From Diphasiastrum complanatum (Eukaryota; Streptophyta; Lycopodiopsida; Lycopodiales; Lycopodiaceae), in assembly GCA_029204225.1 (NCBI GenBank), contig CM055095.1:45557446-45621445 (forward strand): 64,000 nucleotides of DNA, given 5' to 3'. The notes under the pieces are model-generated. The model searched no databases, was not told the origin of the DNA, and saw nothing but the letters and a program-made list of their open reading frames with translations. Shown one piece after another: positions 34,034 through 47,100 of this stretch. The position numbers and the translations under genes are program-made. Each line of letters opens with the position of its first letter. Position 1 is the stretch's first letter.

Positions 34034-34386
34034 TCATTCGCCTAGATATGGTAGTAAATGCAAATTTTCAGGATCTGAACCTTCAACCCACTTGGTCATA
34101 TAATCGGTTGCTACAATGATATATCTCGCTTGAGATCCTCTTGTCATTGGATGAATAGGACCAACATAATCTAGGCCCCATTTCTCGAATGGTACTTGTG
34201 ATAAAACTGGATGTAATGGTTCATTCTGTCGCGTAGGACGTCGTGCCCGTTGGCAAACATCACATGACTGAATATAATTTTCGGTGTCTTTATGAAGTGT
34301 AGGCCACCAACACCCTGATTGCAAAAGCTTGCAAACAGTGATATCTGGAGAAAAATTTCTCCGCCCATTCTATCATGTGAAAACAT
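34034..34386 (-). pseudogene. Integrase HHCC finger and start of core
   Basis: Reads HKDTENYIQSCDVCQRARRP, FEKWGLDYVGPIHP and YIIVATDYMTKWVEG, the zinc finger and first catalytic Asp region of a Tat/Athila-like integrase. It stops there; the rest of the core is deleted. A frameshift lies near 34330. Confidence 0.85.
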
Positions 34387-34842
34387 GATTAATTCAGATA
34401 CTTCATGCAGTAAACCACATCTTCAAAGAATATCATCCATTCCGCGATGATACAATTGTCCTGCAATCAATTGATAAGGTTGAGTCTTATGAATCAATGT
34501 CTCTTTTGTACTTTTGTCAAGGAGTCATTAGGTTGACCTAGCATCAGATACTCAACAATATCCGTGGCCATTCAGGTATCGCTTCAACATAAAATAATTC
34601 AACATCTGGTAGTTCATCATCCACTTTAGTATTGACTGGTGCAGATTCAATTCTTGAAATATGGTCAGCTAGATAATGTTGTTTACCCTTGCGAACCACA
34701 ACTCAAAAATCAAATTCGGTCAATAAAAGTAACCATCTTGCAATACGCCCAGTATTACACGTCCTGTTTACCAAATAAAGTAATGGCTGGTAATTTATTT
34801 AAAAAGCAAAGTGTGTTTCCATAAGATAATGTCGAAATTTTC
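34387..34842 (-). pseudogene. RNase H/connection remnant
   Basis: Heavily broken frames continue RNase H on the minus strand (GKQHYLADHISRIE near 34690-34650, DVELFYVEAIPEWP near 34610-34570). Confidence 0.65.
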
Positions 34843-36194
34843 TTACAAAAAAAACCATGGCCAACGCTTCACATTCTGTTGTCGAATAACTTTTTTTGAA
34901 TCTATAAGTTGTTTGCTTGCAAATCGTATGGGATAGTCTTTCTTGTATTCACTTGGCTGCGATCCAATAGCATATTTTGAGGCATCAATGTGAACATGAA
35001 ATTCAATTGTCCAATCTGGAGCACGTAGTATCGGTGCCGAAGCTAATGCTTTTTTCAATTTCCAAAGGCTTCTAACGCCTCAATTGTCCAAATAGGAACA
35101 ATGGTTAGTTTGTATACAGGTCTCGCAAGATCAACAAAGAATATAATGAATATTCGATAATAATTTGCATGACCCATAACAGCATAAACTCCACGAATTG
35201 TTCTTGGTGGTGGTAATTCCACAATGACTTTGATTTTAAAATAATCCGTAGCAATGCCATGTCTTGATATCACATGCCCGAGAACAACTCCGTGAGAAAC
35301 CCATATTTGACACTTTTCTGAATTTAAGAAGATTTGGTACTTGTGACAACGTTCAAATACTTTTTCCAAATGATCCAGGTGGTCTGTATCTGCATTATGG
35401 ACTCTGAGATCATCCAAGTAAATTTCAAGGAATTTATGTAAATAATCTTTGAAGGCGAACTGCATTTTTCTTTGGAATGAACTAGGTGCATTACAAAGTC
35501 CAAACGACATTACTTTATAAGCATAAGTGTCCCATTCTGTTGCAAAAGCTGTTTTGTGATGATCTGCAGGTGCAATCTTGACCTGGTTGTATCCACTAAA
35601 TTCATCCAAAAAACTGTAAGCTTCCGCTCTAGCAAGGCGGTCCAAAATGCTTTCAATAAAAGGTAACAGAAAGTGATCATTTCGTGTCACTTTGTTCAAA
35701 GCTTTGAGATTCACCCAAATTCTCAACTTTCTACTCTTCTTAGGAACAATGACAATCGGTGAGACCCAACTAGTGTGCCCGATCTCATAAATGAAATCGG
35801 CTTCAAGCAATCTCTGTAACTCTTCCTTTATCAAATCCGTAACATTACATCGATAGAATTTTGTGACCTTTGGAACTACATCAAGCATTAAGAGTATGAT
35901 ATGCTCAATAACCGATGTCGGAATCTCTTTCAGATCTTTATGAGTCCAAGCAAAGCAATCGTAATACTTAATAAGCAATTTCCGTAACGCTTGAAACTGT
36001 TCAAGAGTAACTTGTGCCCCAACTTGTACAATCTTTTCTGGTTCTCCTGGTTCAGCAAGATTCATAGGCTGCGTCCTAGCTGGGCCATCGTAAACATCTT
36101 TCGATTCTGACACTTGTTCTTCAGGTTCACGATGTGCTTTTAGTAACATAATAACCACATCGTCCAAAGTATAGTATTTGAAATGCTCTGGCAT
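34843..36194 (-). pseudogene. Reverse transcriptase and RNase H start of Tat/Athila-like element
   Basis: A 379-codon open stretch from 36194 to 35055, then a frameshift into RNase H. Motifs: WVSPIVIVPKK, FSGYNQVKIAPADHHKTAF, VMSFGLCNAPSSFQRKM and IYLDDLRVHN (YLDD active site near 35410). RNase H starts with FHVHIDASKYAIGSQ (near 34990-34950). The 5' end overlaps a protease/linker frame by about 55 bases in another frame. Confidence 0.9.
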
Positions 36195-37560
36195 ATCATG
36201 TTGTACTTCATCTGATTTCTCTTTTTCAAAGGATTAGCATGGGATCTTTGTTTAGCTTTCTTGGCAGGAATCGATCGTGGAGGCGATGACTTCTGAGAAG
36301 ATGGATTTTTCTTCGAAGGTGATGACTTCCTGGATGGTGATGTCTTGCGAGAACTCTGACTTGAAGAATCATCTTTGACTTTCCCTTTGCCTTTATCTAG
36401 TAAAGGTGGCACATTCTTAGAATCAACCTTTTGAGGTGGATTTTCCCATTTCAGGACTGTATTATAATGTTGCTTAGCTTGTTTCTTTGTCATTGGTCTT
36501 GTAATCTTGTCTTCCTTCAATATAACTTCTTTTGGAGGTTTTATTGTTGGTTCATTGGGAATACCATGTACTCCAAATCTGGTAGGATCCATGTGATTTA
36601 GGATCTGCTCATCGATAAGTTTTGCATTGTCATCATAAGTCAAGGCGTGACTCACATGAATGAGCTCAATCGGATCTGGTATAGGTTCTATTGATATCCA
36701 AGCTACATTTAGCATGTTCAATGGAAAAGTGATTGGTATCCAAAGTTTGATCCAGTAATGAAATCTCGCTCAATTTGGACTGATTATCTTGTTGACACAT
36801 ATAGCCTGTTGTACAATCAATTGTTGCAAGAGCTTGATTCCAAATGACAGTATCGATTTGAGAGTCATAATGAACTCCCAGATTTTTCAGTGGTCGATCA
36901 CATGTATGATCCGTTGTTGATGAATCATCATCCCCTTTTTGGACTATTGGTTTGATAGTCCAAGTGATTGGATCAACTTTGACTGCACATTCACGATTTT
37001 CAAAAGTGAATTTTCTGGTACCCCAATTATGAATTACTTGCGCAACTCGTAACCATGGACGCCCTAATAGGACAGGTAGATATTTGGTGCATCAGGTAAG
37101 TCCATTAGTACAAAAGTAATGACAAACTGGACTCCAACAATTTTGACAGGTACATCTTCAATAATTCCTCGCGGACAAACTATCGTTTGATCAGCTAGCC
37201 GCAGGCTTAATCTTTGTAACGTCCCATTTTGCACATAGCTTTGTTGAAATCAGCTTAACTCCTAAATTTCCATCTATCACGGCTACTTCTTTAGAAAATT
37301 GTCTATGTTGTATTGGCAGAGTGATGTTTTTTTGTTCACTTTCCCAGGCAGCTCCGACATGGAGTACTGCATTAGATTCTTCAAATCCAACACAAAAAAG
37401 AGGTTCTTGATGGGCTTATGTTTCGATCTGAGTTAACTTCTGCGCTAATAGTTCTTTTGCTTTCGGCACCAACTTCAGAAATTCTCCCAATGTAATATTC
37501 ATCTTACTAGACAGAATATTCATGAGTAACTCTGTTTGCAACACTTATGGTTCAGTCATC
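36140..37560 (-). pseudogene. Protease region and linker of Tat/Athila-like element
   Basis: VAVIDGNLGVKLIS near 37280 stands where Tat/Athila proteases have a DGG/SGVN motif. LLGRPWLRVAQVIHNWGTR near 37070-37020 is a good family landmark. A basic, Ser/Lys-rich linker is open from 36721 to 36140 (SSRKTSPSRKSSPSKKNPS). Several stops between 37560 and 36722. Confidence 0.7.
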
Positions 37561-39274
37561 TTGAAGGGTTTTTCATAATGATGCAATTGAGTATTAATAT
37601 CAGTTTGTGGATTATTCGGTGGCTGCACAAGTGAGGAATGGACTTCGGCTGCAGTTTTAGCAACTTCAAGCTCCTCTTTTTCTTGCAAATGTTTAATCCG
37701 CTACCTCATATCCTAATATCTCCTCTTTTTTGCATGGAGATTTGGATAGACTCCAGATGCTGTTGGTATATCAGTTGATGGTATAGAATCAGCAGGTACT
37801 GGATCTACTATAAGTTCTTTTGGCTTTTGAGCTCTGGTAACCACCATCAGGAGTATACTTGGTTCAAGTTGAACTGCTGGCCTTTGCTTGATTGTTATCA
37901 AATTTACAGGAGCTGTAACCGGTGGCGGCTTTGGTCTTGCTGGACACTCCTTGTAGCAATGTCCATAACCACATTCACAACACAATGATACAAATTTTTC
38001 TTTGTTTGGACATTCTACAACTTTGTGACTTTCTCCACATGCAAAGCATCCAATTGATGCTCTGGTCCAATTCCTAGATGCTTGTTGTTGTGCGGCAACA
38101 TAGATAGCATACTGATCTGAAGGACCACTCTCACGATCATTACTGTAATTCCATTGCTCGTTATCTTGTAAGGTTCTGGTTCCATCAGATTAGCAGGAGG
38201 AGCAGGTTGTCTTCGTGGAGCTGGTAAAGGTAGTCACTCCGGATACCCAAGAGTAGATTGATGAGGTTTGGCTGAAGGATCCTTTCCATAAAGGGGTTTC
38301 CGATATCCCATCTGGGCATATCATTGCTGGATAATCCGAGGATTAAAGTGGCAATTAGCAGTCTCATGATCAAGTGAATTGCACAGATGGAAAATACTGG
38401 TTGCCATTCATTTTTTCAACTGTGGACATTCGTTCACTGTGTGATTTCTCGCACAAATGGAACACTAGACATTTTCTCTGGTAGGAAAAGTCTTTACAAA
38501 CTTCTCAGGTTCCTTGTTTGCTTTTCCATGGAAATCTTCCAAGGCTTTGATCTTTTCATCAAATTGTGACTACAACTTTTCCATCTGTATATGCTGGTTC
38601 TTTCCAAGTTTTTCGAACTCATTGAGCATCATCTCTGCAGTAGCGTTGATATTCGTTGATGCGATAGTGGTGGATGTCGTAGTGGTCTGCCCTGCTATAT
38701 AAGACAACAAACCAATATTCGGCTCATCATCTGAATCTTCGTCCTCCTCTCGTATCGCATCGTCTATAGCATTTTGCAACATTGTGTACTCATTATGGCA
38801 TTTCAGCTCGCTTATGATCCTTTTAGGTAGACCTGTCAAAAACCACATAATCATGGCATCTTCGTTAATTGGCTCAGGTATGCACTCATATCTGAGGCGT
38901 TTAACCCGTTCAATGTAATCTCGTACCATTTTCCGCTTTCCCATTTTGATTTTACTTAGAAGTAGGAAAGGGTCTTCCATAAACTTTCGAGGTTTGAACT
39001 GTGTGATAAGGGCTTGTCTGACAGTTACCCAATCTGTACGCTCAATTTCATCTTGATTATAGTATCAATCTTGTGCTGCACCCGTTAAAGCCATTGGAAA
39101 TAGCTTAATTTTATATTGAGAAAAAACTTTGCCATAAACTTCACAAGATTCTGCATAGATTTGGAAAAATTTGACTGAATCATATAATCTATTGTACTTG
39201 GGTAGATCCAACTGTGGTGATCTTCTAACAATGATTGCATTGACTTCCTGGGGAACAACTCTAGGAGCAGCCAT
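37561..39274 (-). pseudogene. Gag of Tat/Athila-like element with three zinc-knuckle-like motifs
   Basis: Starts MAAPRVVPQEVNAIIVRR at 39274. Then DWVTVRQALITQF and a 136-codon open stretch (38980-38570: DYIERVKRLRYECIPEPI, WFLTGLPKRII). Cys/His boxes follow: CSICARNHTVNEC near 38460, HLCNSLDHETANC near 38390, and CCECGYGHCYKEC near 37985. Stops at about 39065, 38569, 38450 and others. Gag would package element RNA; this copy cannot. Confidence 0.8.
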
Positions 39275-39282
39275 TTTTGCAA

Positions 39283-40365
39283 ATTAAATCAATCAAACAA
39301 TGAGATTGGATCTAGATTTTCAATTAGAATCTATCTCAATTCAGATCTACAAAATTTCTTTCACTTGACAATAATCAGATTTTTGATTTTTGGAAAAAGA
39401 TCTATGATCAAGCGATAGACACTTCTAAGAATGATGAATTCTTAGAATCATAAAGAAAATTGTAACAATTGTTCAAAAATTTGACTGAGGCTTGATATGG
39501 AAAATCGGAACCTAAAAATAATACTGGCGAATGTTTCCTAGGCGAAGGTTGACTCGGCGAAGGTTCTTTAGTGTTATTTCGGGTAAAACTAACCTTCACC
39601 GAACTCTCAAATAGTGAATCTGTCTCAAATAAGGCTAGGGTAGAACTGGCGAAGGTTCTTTATGCACAAAATATGGTTTTTGTAGTTTGGCGAGGGTAAA
39701 AATAAAGATTTTTCTAGATTCTGACAAAATTAACATTCGTCGAACTCAAAAATAATAACTTACTATAAATAGAATTCTCAAAAGTTTCAACAAAGTTTTT
39801 GGCAAAGGTTACAAATGTAATATTGCTATCTTTGCATAAAAGAGACTGTTTTTGACAAAAATTGGACAATATGACACGTGGCCTCTGCTTATTGTTCGTC
39901 GAACTCACTGATGAACCAAAATAGTAAGTCAGACTGACACAGACTTTGGCGAAGGTTTCTGGCAAAGGTTCTTTCTGGAAACTGAAAGCTTTGTAAAAAG
40001 GTATTAAACTCTTCACAAAAATTTATCCATTTCTAGATGAATAGTTACTTTGACCTTCTATTTTTAGAATTAACATTCGCTTACCTGGTAGTAGATTGGT
40101 CTGAATCACACCTATGCATAGGATGAACATTCTTTTTTTGTATTTTTCTTAGGGTTTTGGATGTTTTTTGGTGGTTTTTTTTATGTTTTTGAAAATATGC
40201 TGGGAAGGAATGTTCGCCCTTCAATCTAAAGGTTATGTGATGAAAACCAAAGGTTCTTGCAACTCGGCGAATGTTTCCTGGAAGAGGGTAAAAAGTTATC
40301 AGCTGTAATGACAATTTTGTCTCCTTTTGACCAAAATCTGACAGATTTGACCAAATTGTCCGCAG
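39283..40365 (-). other. 5' leader of minus-strand Tat/Athila-like copy, rich in GGCGAAGGTT motifs
   Basis: More than ten words of the form GGCGAAGGTTC or its complement between 39530 and 40270 (for example near 39530, 39545, 39645, 39945 and 40263). Homology to 24240-24330 marks it as leader. No coding frame is recognised. Confidence 0.7.
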
Positions 40366-43300
40366 GTCATAACCGCATGCAGACCACAAGCATTGACTTA
40401 GTGGTTTCCTTCGGTTAGTTTTCTTCATAAGCTGCCGTCGTATGTTGAACCTCAGGCACAATGCCTTGGGCGGTTGGCAGTTCCTTGCGGTATCCCGTGT
40501 AACTTCTACAGACTGTTTTGAGAGAGTGATTTACATGAGTGAATTGGAGGGCAGTTAGGATGAGTAGGAGTAAGATTAACTCTAACAAGTTGGTCTTGGA
40601 TGATGTATGGTGACATCAGTTGGACATGCTTGAAGTGGCCATCTTGGTTATAGGTGTGGGGCTATTATCGAGGACCTAATTTGGAGACCAGTGGTGTAGC
40701 AGCGGATCTACATGTGACAAGTGCTGGCATGATAGAATACCATGTTTGTTCAGGCCATGGTCATGTATATAACATATTCGTGTTGGTTTGCATGAATGTG
40801 TGCTTGCATGTTACCTTGTCACAAGGGTCTAGATCTAAGTCGGAGTTGTATGTGTTTATGCATTTGCTACATTGAAACAAAGTAGTCATTGGGTATGCTC
40901 AATGCCTTGTCATTATGTCTACTAGCTGTCTATCTAGTGAGGGTACAATCTTATGGTGACAGTAAGATTTTCTCAGGTTGAGCCTCAATCGCTCATTTAT
41001 GTTAGCTTTATAGTTATGTGCTTGTAAGTGTATGGTAGGATGTCAGCCTAGCTAGTGGAGGATGTAAGTCTCCTAGTGGCTGTGAGATTTCCTCAGTTTG
41101 AGCTATGTGTCTCATGTGGTCCACTTGTGTTTTGTGTGTAAGTTGGATGGGGACAAGTCAGTTGTCGAGAGTGTGTTAGACTCTTGTGTGTGCATGGTAC
41201 CTTGTGGGTCAAACTTGGTGGTTTGTTGGTGTGCATGATACCTTGAGTGTGAGTTAAGTACGAGGTAGCATAGATGTGCATAAGATCTATTGGACACTCT
41301 ATACATTGCTATAGTTTGTATTTCTTTTCTCTTATCACATTTGAGCTTAAGAGAGAGAGTTAGAAATCAGAGTTAATCTGATATACATTTTATAAGCTTA
41401 AAATGTGATATTGTAATTAATGTACAGTTAATTAGATTTAACGTATTCAGTTGTGACCAGGATGTGACCCATCATTGACTTATCAATCAGGCACTTTTTC
41501 CATAACCGGCTACTTGGATTAGCCGAGTAGCCATATGTAGGGAAATTAGTTGTACAATGTTTCTACAGTACTTGCTATATTCAGGGGCATGTCTTGAGTT
41601 TGTCGGTTGAATTTGGCCATATTGGGCCCGATCTTTACCCGAGCTTACTTTGATAGGTGGTAGGCCAATTTTAGGACACCTGTTAGGTGCATGCAGTTTG
41701 AGTTCCCTATATATACAGTTTTCCTTTGTAATATACTTAACTTCTGATGTGTTCCCTATGAGAGCTTGAGAGGTGTGGCTATGGTGATTGTGTGATGTGA
41801 TCTGCATAGAAATTTAACTCAGATGACTTTCTGATATGGAGTTATAGAACAAGACATTTTATATGCACTAGCTTGAGCCTTATTTGGTTATGATTAGCAG
41901 ATTAAATAGATAAGTCGAATAATATCATTATCTAGATAATGAATTTGCAAGAAAATTATAAAGCAACATAAATGTCTAATAGAACCAAGTATTAGAGTTT
42001 TCTCTCTCTATGCGAATCGTCTAAGTGTCGGTGTCCTAATTAAATAGTCGGAAGTTGAATATTTCCAACATAAAATGATTACTCCTCCTTTTTGGACATG
42101 TTCTGATGCACTTGGCACTCACTCTCCTCTCAATGAATGAAGGTAAAGTGAAATTGCAAAGGTTTGGAACCTCACAATACTATTTTTCTTGTAACTAGTT
42201 GATTATAGCATGTAGAATTTAGAAGAACATTGACAAATCTATGATCACCTCTTAATAGACTGAAATTTAGATCTAAAGATACTTGAATGAACTCTTGCAT
42301 ATAAAGCTTCCTGCAAGGGCTTTAACAAAACACATAAAGATTGAAATACATATACATATGCTTCTATTGATTCAACAAAAAACTATATGCAACTGACAAT
42401 CTTGCTCATTTACAAAGGGGAGTGACCTCACCCATAAGGGGAGCATTGCTCAAGCCACAAGGAGTATTTTTCATCACAAGGGGGGGGCTATGTCCATCCA
42501 AAATTTAAACACTTAAGAATAATTTTTATCCACAAGGGGAGCTATGCTCATCCACAAAGGAGATTGTCAAGTAGAAACTAACAATAGTGTTAGCCTGAAT
42601 GTACACAACATCTCAACAAATAAAGAGATTCTTTGGATGAATGAAATTAAATATGCTTGCTCTCAACTTCAAAGTGCAATTGATTTAAAAATGACTTTTG
42701 ATTCTCAAGATCCACTCACATCAAATTGTTAGCAAAGATTTGATCAACACAAATGCATGAAAGCATGCTAGAATTTAGTTCACCCTCAAATCTTCACTGA
42801 AAATTGCAAATTTACTATTTCTGATTGGCAATCAACTCTCCACGTGAAAATTTCAAATCCAAAGATGACCAAATGTTAGATCTAGGTCAACAATGATTGC
42901 ACTTATCACAAAATCCTCCTATGTTAGACAATTCATTTAGTAGATTACTAGTTTGATAAAAAAAATGACACTAACCAAGTAAAGAGAGAATACCCATTTG
43001 TGTTGCCCAGAATTGTCCTCAATGTAGTCTATAATTGGATCTAAAGGAATTGTATTTACACTTTTGGAAGCAATTATTGTTATAGCAGCCACCATCCCAT
43101 TCCTACAATACACTACCAAGACAAGAGTTTAGATGTACATGGAAAAATAACATCAATAACATACTCTCTCTTTTAAATGGTGATGATAAATTCATTAGTA
43201 GAGCACATTGAGTTTTGTAAGTGCTGAGATTGGAGATTCTTGGAGAGGTAAAACGATGCCTAGTATATCAAGTCTATAATGTAAGTCTTGAATTACATTA

Positions 43301-44000
43301 ATTTGGACTTGTGTTGGTTATTGTATCCACCAATGGGGTAGTGCTTTTATGTCGTACATAGGGTAATTATTCAATCTTAAAGGCGATATCTTAGTTGACT
43401 TCTCAGTTGAGACCGATGTGCTTTTGTACTCTACCTCATCTCTAAGTAGACATACAATGAGTTGTGGCAATGGAGACCTAGGCTCACAATCCGATCTACA
43501 TGTGGAATAGGGACATTCTTGAGCTCTTGGGAGAATGGGCTTGGCCTACAAATTTTGATGTACACACTTCGTACATGAAGATGCTAGCATAAATTGATAA
43601 AAACAATGCGAATTGAAAAATTGCAAGAAGCTTTGCTAGGCATGATCACAAATAAAGAAATAAGTTTTGCAATTTAGAAGCATTTGAACAAAACACACAT
43701 TTCAACTCTAAAAAGGACACGCCCAATTTGAGAGAATTGTCACTATAGCTTATGCTATGGAAACAAAGGTAAGAGGTGATCCTAAAGATCTTAATTAGCT
43801 TTAAGTGAAAAATTAGTATTCCAATTTCAAAGGTTTTTATTGACATATATCTAAACTCATCTACAAAGAGGCATGGGCTTTGAGAGAACCTGGCACCTAG
43901 CACCATGGTGACATATCTGACTACCTATGCACAGCTGAAAAAGTCTTCTTTGAGACATATCTTAGATGGGGCTAAGCTTAAGCAGGGAATGGAACCTGGG
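40366..44000. other. Intergenic region without a recognised gene
   Basis: AT-rich on average. Contains a GTGT-rich stretch at 41100-41240 and short repeats at 42414-42560. No open frame longer than about 106 codons, and none resembles a known protein. Confidence 0.6.
42414..42560. repeat. CACAAGGGGAGC-type short repeats
   Basis: Five diverged copies of a phrase of about 22 bp (core CACAAGGGGAGC then TGCTCATC) near 42425, 42455, 42475, 42530 and 42550. Confidence 0.65.
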
Positions 44001-44062
44001 CCCAAAGGTGGGCATACACAGAGGTTTATCTTCACGAAGAAGACAACGAGCCTGCCATCACC

Positions 44063-44130
44063 ATGAAGCAGCAGCAGCAGCAGCAGCGGATAAATGAACG
44101 ATCTGGGTAGATGATGGATGTTAGATAGCA
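44063..44130 (+). promoter_or_regulatory. Putative upstream ORFs in the 5' leader of the FAS1-amidase gene
   Basis: ATG at 44063 opens a 15-codon ORF with six CAG (Gln) codons, ending in TAG at 44108-44110. ATG at 44094 opens a 6-codon ORF. ATG at 44113 opens another very short one. The 15-codon ORF is in the same frame as the main start but closed by its stop, so it is not an N-terminal extension. If transcribed, these could damp translation of the main frame. The transcription start is unknown. Confidence 0.45.
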
Positions 44131-44155
44131 TTGTTTAAGGCTAATTAGAGCATCG

Positions 44156-47100
44156 ATGGCTGCTGCTTCAAGCCTTATCGTCCCCTTCGTTGCATTTCTT
44201 CTCATGCTCACCAATTGGGTTGCTGACACAGACCCCTGTGTGGCTGCCATCACCTCAAAACAACAGAAACTCGTCCTTTTTCCGTCTGTCAGCTCCAATA
44301 GCACTATTCTGTCAGTGGTCTCAAGCGATCCAGACCTGGTAAGTATTGCTGCTCGTGCTCCATTCTCGGCAAGGCCTAATCTGCCAACGTACGGTGTTCA
44401 TACTGTATATAATCAAAGCTAGTGCTATCAAATATTGTCGCAATGTAAAACATATACACTTTTTATCTCACCAATCATAAAAGATTTGATTGGTTTATTT
44501 TCAAGAAATGCCTGGTTTCTTGAACATTATGAGTATCGAGCTCAAGTAGATCGGATTGTGTCTGTGTATATCATCAAGCTTTCATTTTTCAAGATAAAGA
44601 AATCTGCATGTTCAACATCAATGTAGATTGCTATATATTAGTATCATTTTTGGTTTTGAGCACTGAACTCAAGAAAATTCATGTCTCAGACAATACTAGA
44701 TAAAGCCATAAATGCAGCTGGAGTTAATGTGCTCCTTTCCAATCTGGACACAACATATTCATTGTTTGCGCCCACAAATGCTGTGTTTGAAAAGGCCTTC
44801 AAAGACAAGCTTCTCACCTGCGTCCATAAATATTACTATACGAGTTCTTGCCAATCTGTGCATCATTTGCTATCTGCTACAAACCTACATCAACTACTTT
44901 TGAATCATGGTATCGATCTTCCCATGTCATCAAAGTTCTCCTTCTTGCTCGTACTTTTCTATAATTGGCGTAAGAGTATTGTCCAATTTGGTGGTTGCTA
45001 ATGTGAGAGGTCACCTTTCTAGCAATGGACGATAACCTTTGGTAAGGGTAAATTGAATGTTTAAGTTGTATTGTTATGGTAAATTGCATTGGTAGTCCTT
45101 CACAAACATTCATCTCAACACTCATTTCACCTTCACAAAGAAGCACGGCCCAAGTTCCTTGCACGTATATGAAAGTGATCATTTCACATATAGAAATTTG
45201 GTTATGCTCAAGTTATTTGGACTCAAACGTGTGTAAAGCAAGCGTCCATGTAACCTTCGAAAGCTTATCATATGATTGATCATTTGAGGAGATCAAATCA
45301 ATAAAGCGTTGTTTCAGATTAATTACATTTTACTTGAGGAATTGTTATCTTCGTTTTTAAATTTAGTAAAATATAATTAGCTCTTGCATTATTATTCCTA
45401 TGAATTTTTGTTTTTTCAAAGGATTTGTTAAGGGTTACAATGCTATTGCTCCTATATCTTTTGGGGATCTTGTTCTCACGTTCAATATTGATGAGATTAT
45501 TGTGGCAATTTCCAAGTTAGTCCTTTGAGAAATGAAAATGGCAGTCACTATATTCAATGTTTGATGTGGAACAAATATCTATTATTGCCATGTTTGGTTC
45601 CTTGAACGTTCTTAAAAGTCGCCTTTTCAAAATTGTTGTGCAGTGGTGCATGAAACTTTTGATCTGGAAAATGTCAAACAAGGGGCAATGCTTGAATTTG
45701 TCGGAGGAGCTATCGAGCAGGTTTGTACTCCTTAACAAGCAGGGTTGCAAATTAATGAGAGGATTGCAAGGAATAAATGAGGCAAGAGCGTTGGATGATT
45801 TCCTTAAACATGGAGCTCCTCTAGAATGTTAACTTGTAGTTTGCCAAGTAGTTAAGAGTAGATCATAACGAGAACATGCATACACAATGAATAATCAATT
45901 GTAGATCACGATTTATGACAGCAGGCTCAGACAAAGTTCAATACTTAAGACTAGAATCTTAGACACAATGCTCTTATTGAAGGAGAAGTAACAATACTAT
46001 ACGGGATAACCACATGCACATGAACTAAAAACACATTCACAACAAGACAACACTAAGGGGTCAAGATGGGGGCCCAACTTAAGAAGGGATTTCCAGTCTC
46101 AAAGTGGAATAATGAGCTACAAAAAGCGTTAGTAGAAATCTTGATCTACTTGTCAGATGTATAGACTTGCAAAAAGGTCCACGAAACGTTGATCCACTTG
46201 TACGAAGCGTCTTGACAAGTTTCTGAGATGAAAGTCAAAGACATTGCCTTGCCAAATTGTGGAGATTTAGTACTGACGGTTTGGAAGCCCCATTTTTTCT
46301 TACATAGAAAGAATCGATTAATAGACAACTTTGCTATAGGTATTCTAGTGAGCTGTAGAATATATAGATCAGGGCAGGTGCCTTTCTTTTCATCTTTGCT
46401 AAAAATCACCAGCAAGCCGAAAGGTGCTTTCTAGGGCTGGCAAGCAAGCTTTGAAAGGTCAAATTTTTTTTCTTTTGCATGAAAAATTCTCCTTGTCTTG
46501 GAAAGTGCTTTTATACACTGTGAAGAAGCATTCATCATACGAATATGCATATAATAGTAGTAAGGATAACATATTTTATATCAAAAATGAATATCCAACT
46601 CAATTCTCACAGTAATCAAGAAAGCTAATATAACATGAGTAGACGGCCCTCGTGCATAGCGTAGCTGCCCACAGGCGTCTCCTACGAAGAACTTTGAAGT
46701 TTCCTAGCAATCAACTGCTAAATTGAAAGAAGCAATGCCTATTTATAGTCCCTGGACGTCACTTAGGGATAGGGCACAAGTCTCTTTGCCAGTACATGCC
46801 ATCTTTGCATGTCTGTAACTCAAACTGACTCAGAACAAGTATCAGCCATGGCTGATGTGGCCAGTCCTGTCATGATTCTTGCATCAAATTTTCTTTTGAA
46901 CATAATTTACATAATTTTAAATCTTACATGAATGGATGGTCCAGATTGAGCTTGGGGACCCCCATAATCTAGGACATAATGATGAGATTCGATATTTTCC
47001 TACAAATCCGATTGGCTGTAATTTTCAGCCATGAAAATAAGCAGCCCTTATGGATGGAATCTTGAAAATATGGAGCTCTCATGAATGTAACACGAAATTA

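Larger units (their letters stand above)
32396..40365 (-). mobile_element. Tat/Athila-like Ty3/gypsy element, minus-strand copy without LTRs
   Basis: Reading leftwards: leader (40365-39283), gag, protease region, RT-RNase H, integrase finger, truncated spacer, and ORFx ending at about 32449. Frameshifts and stops throughout; the 5' LTR, PBS, most of integrase and the 3' LTR are missing. It is the best guide in the window to the internal order of this family. Confidence 0.85.
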
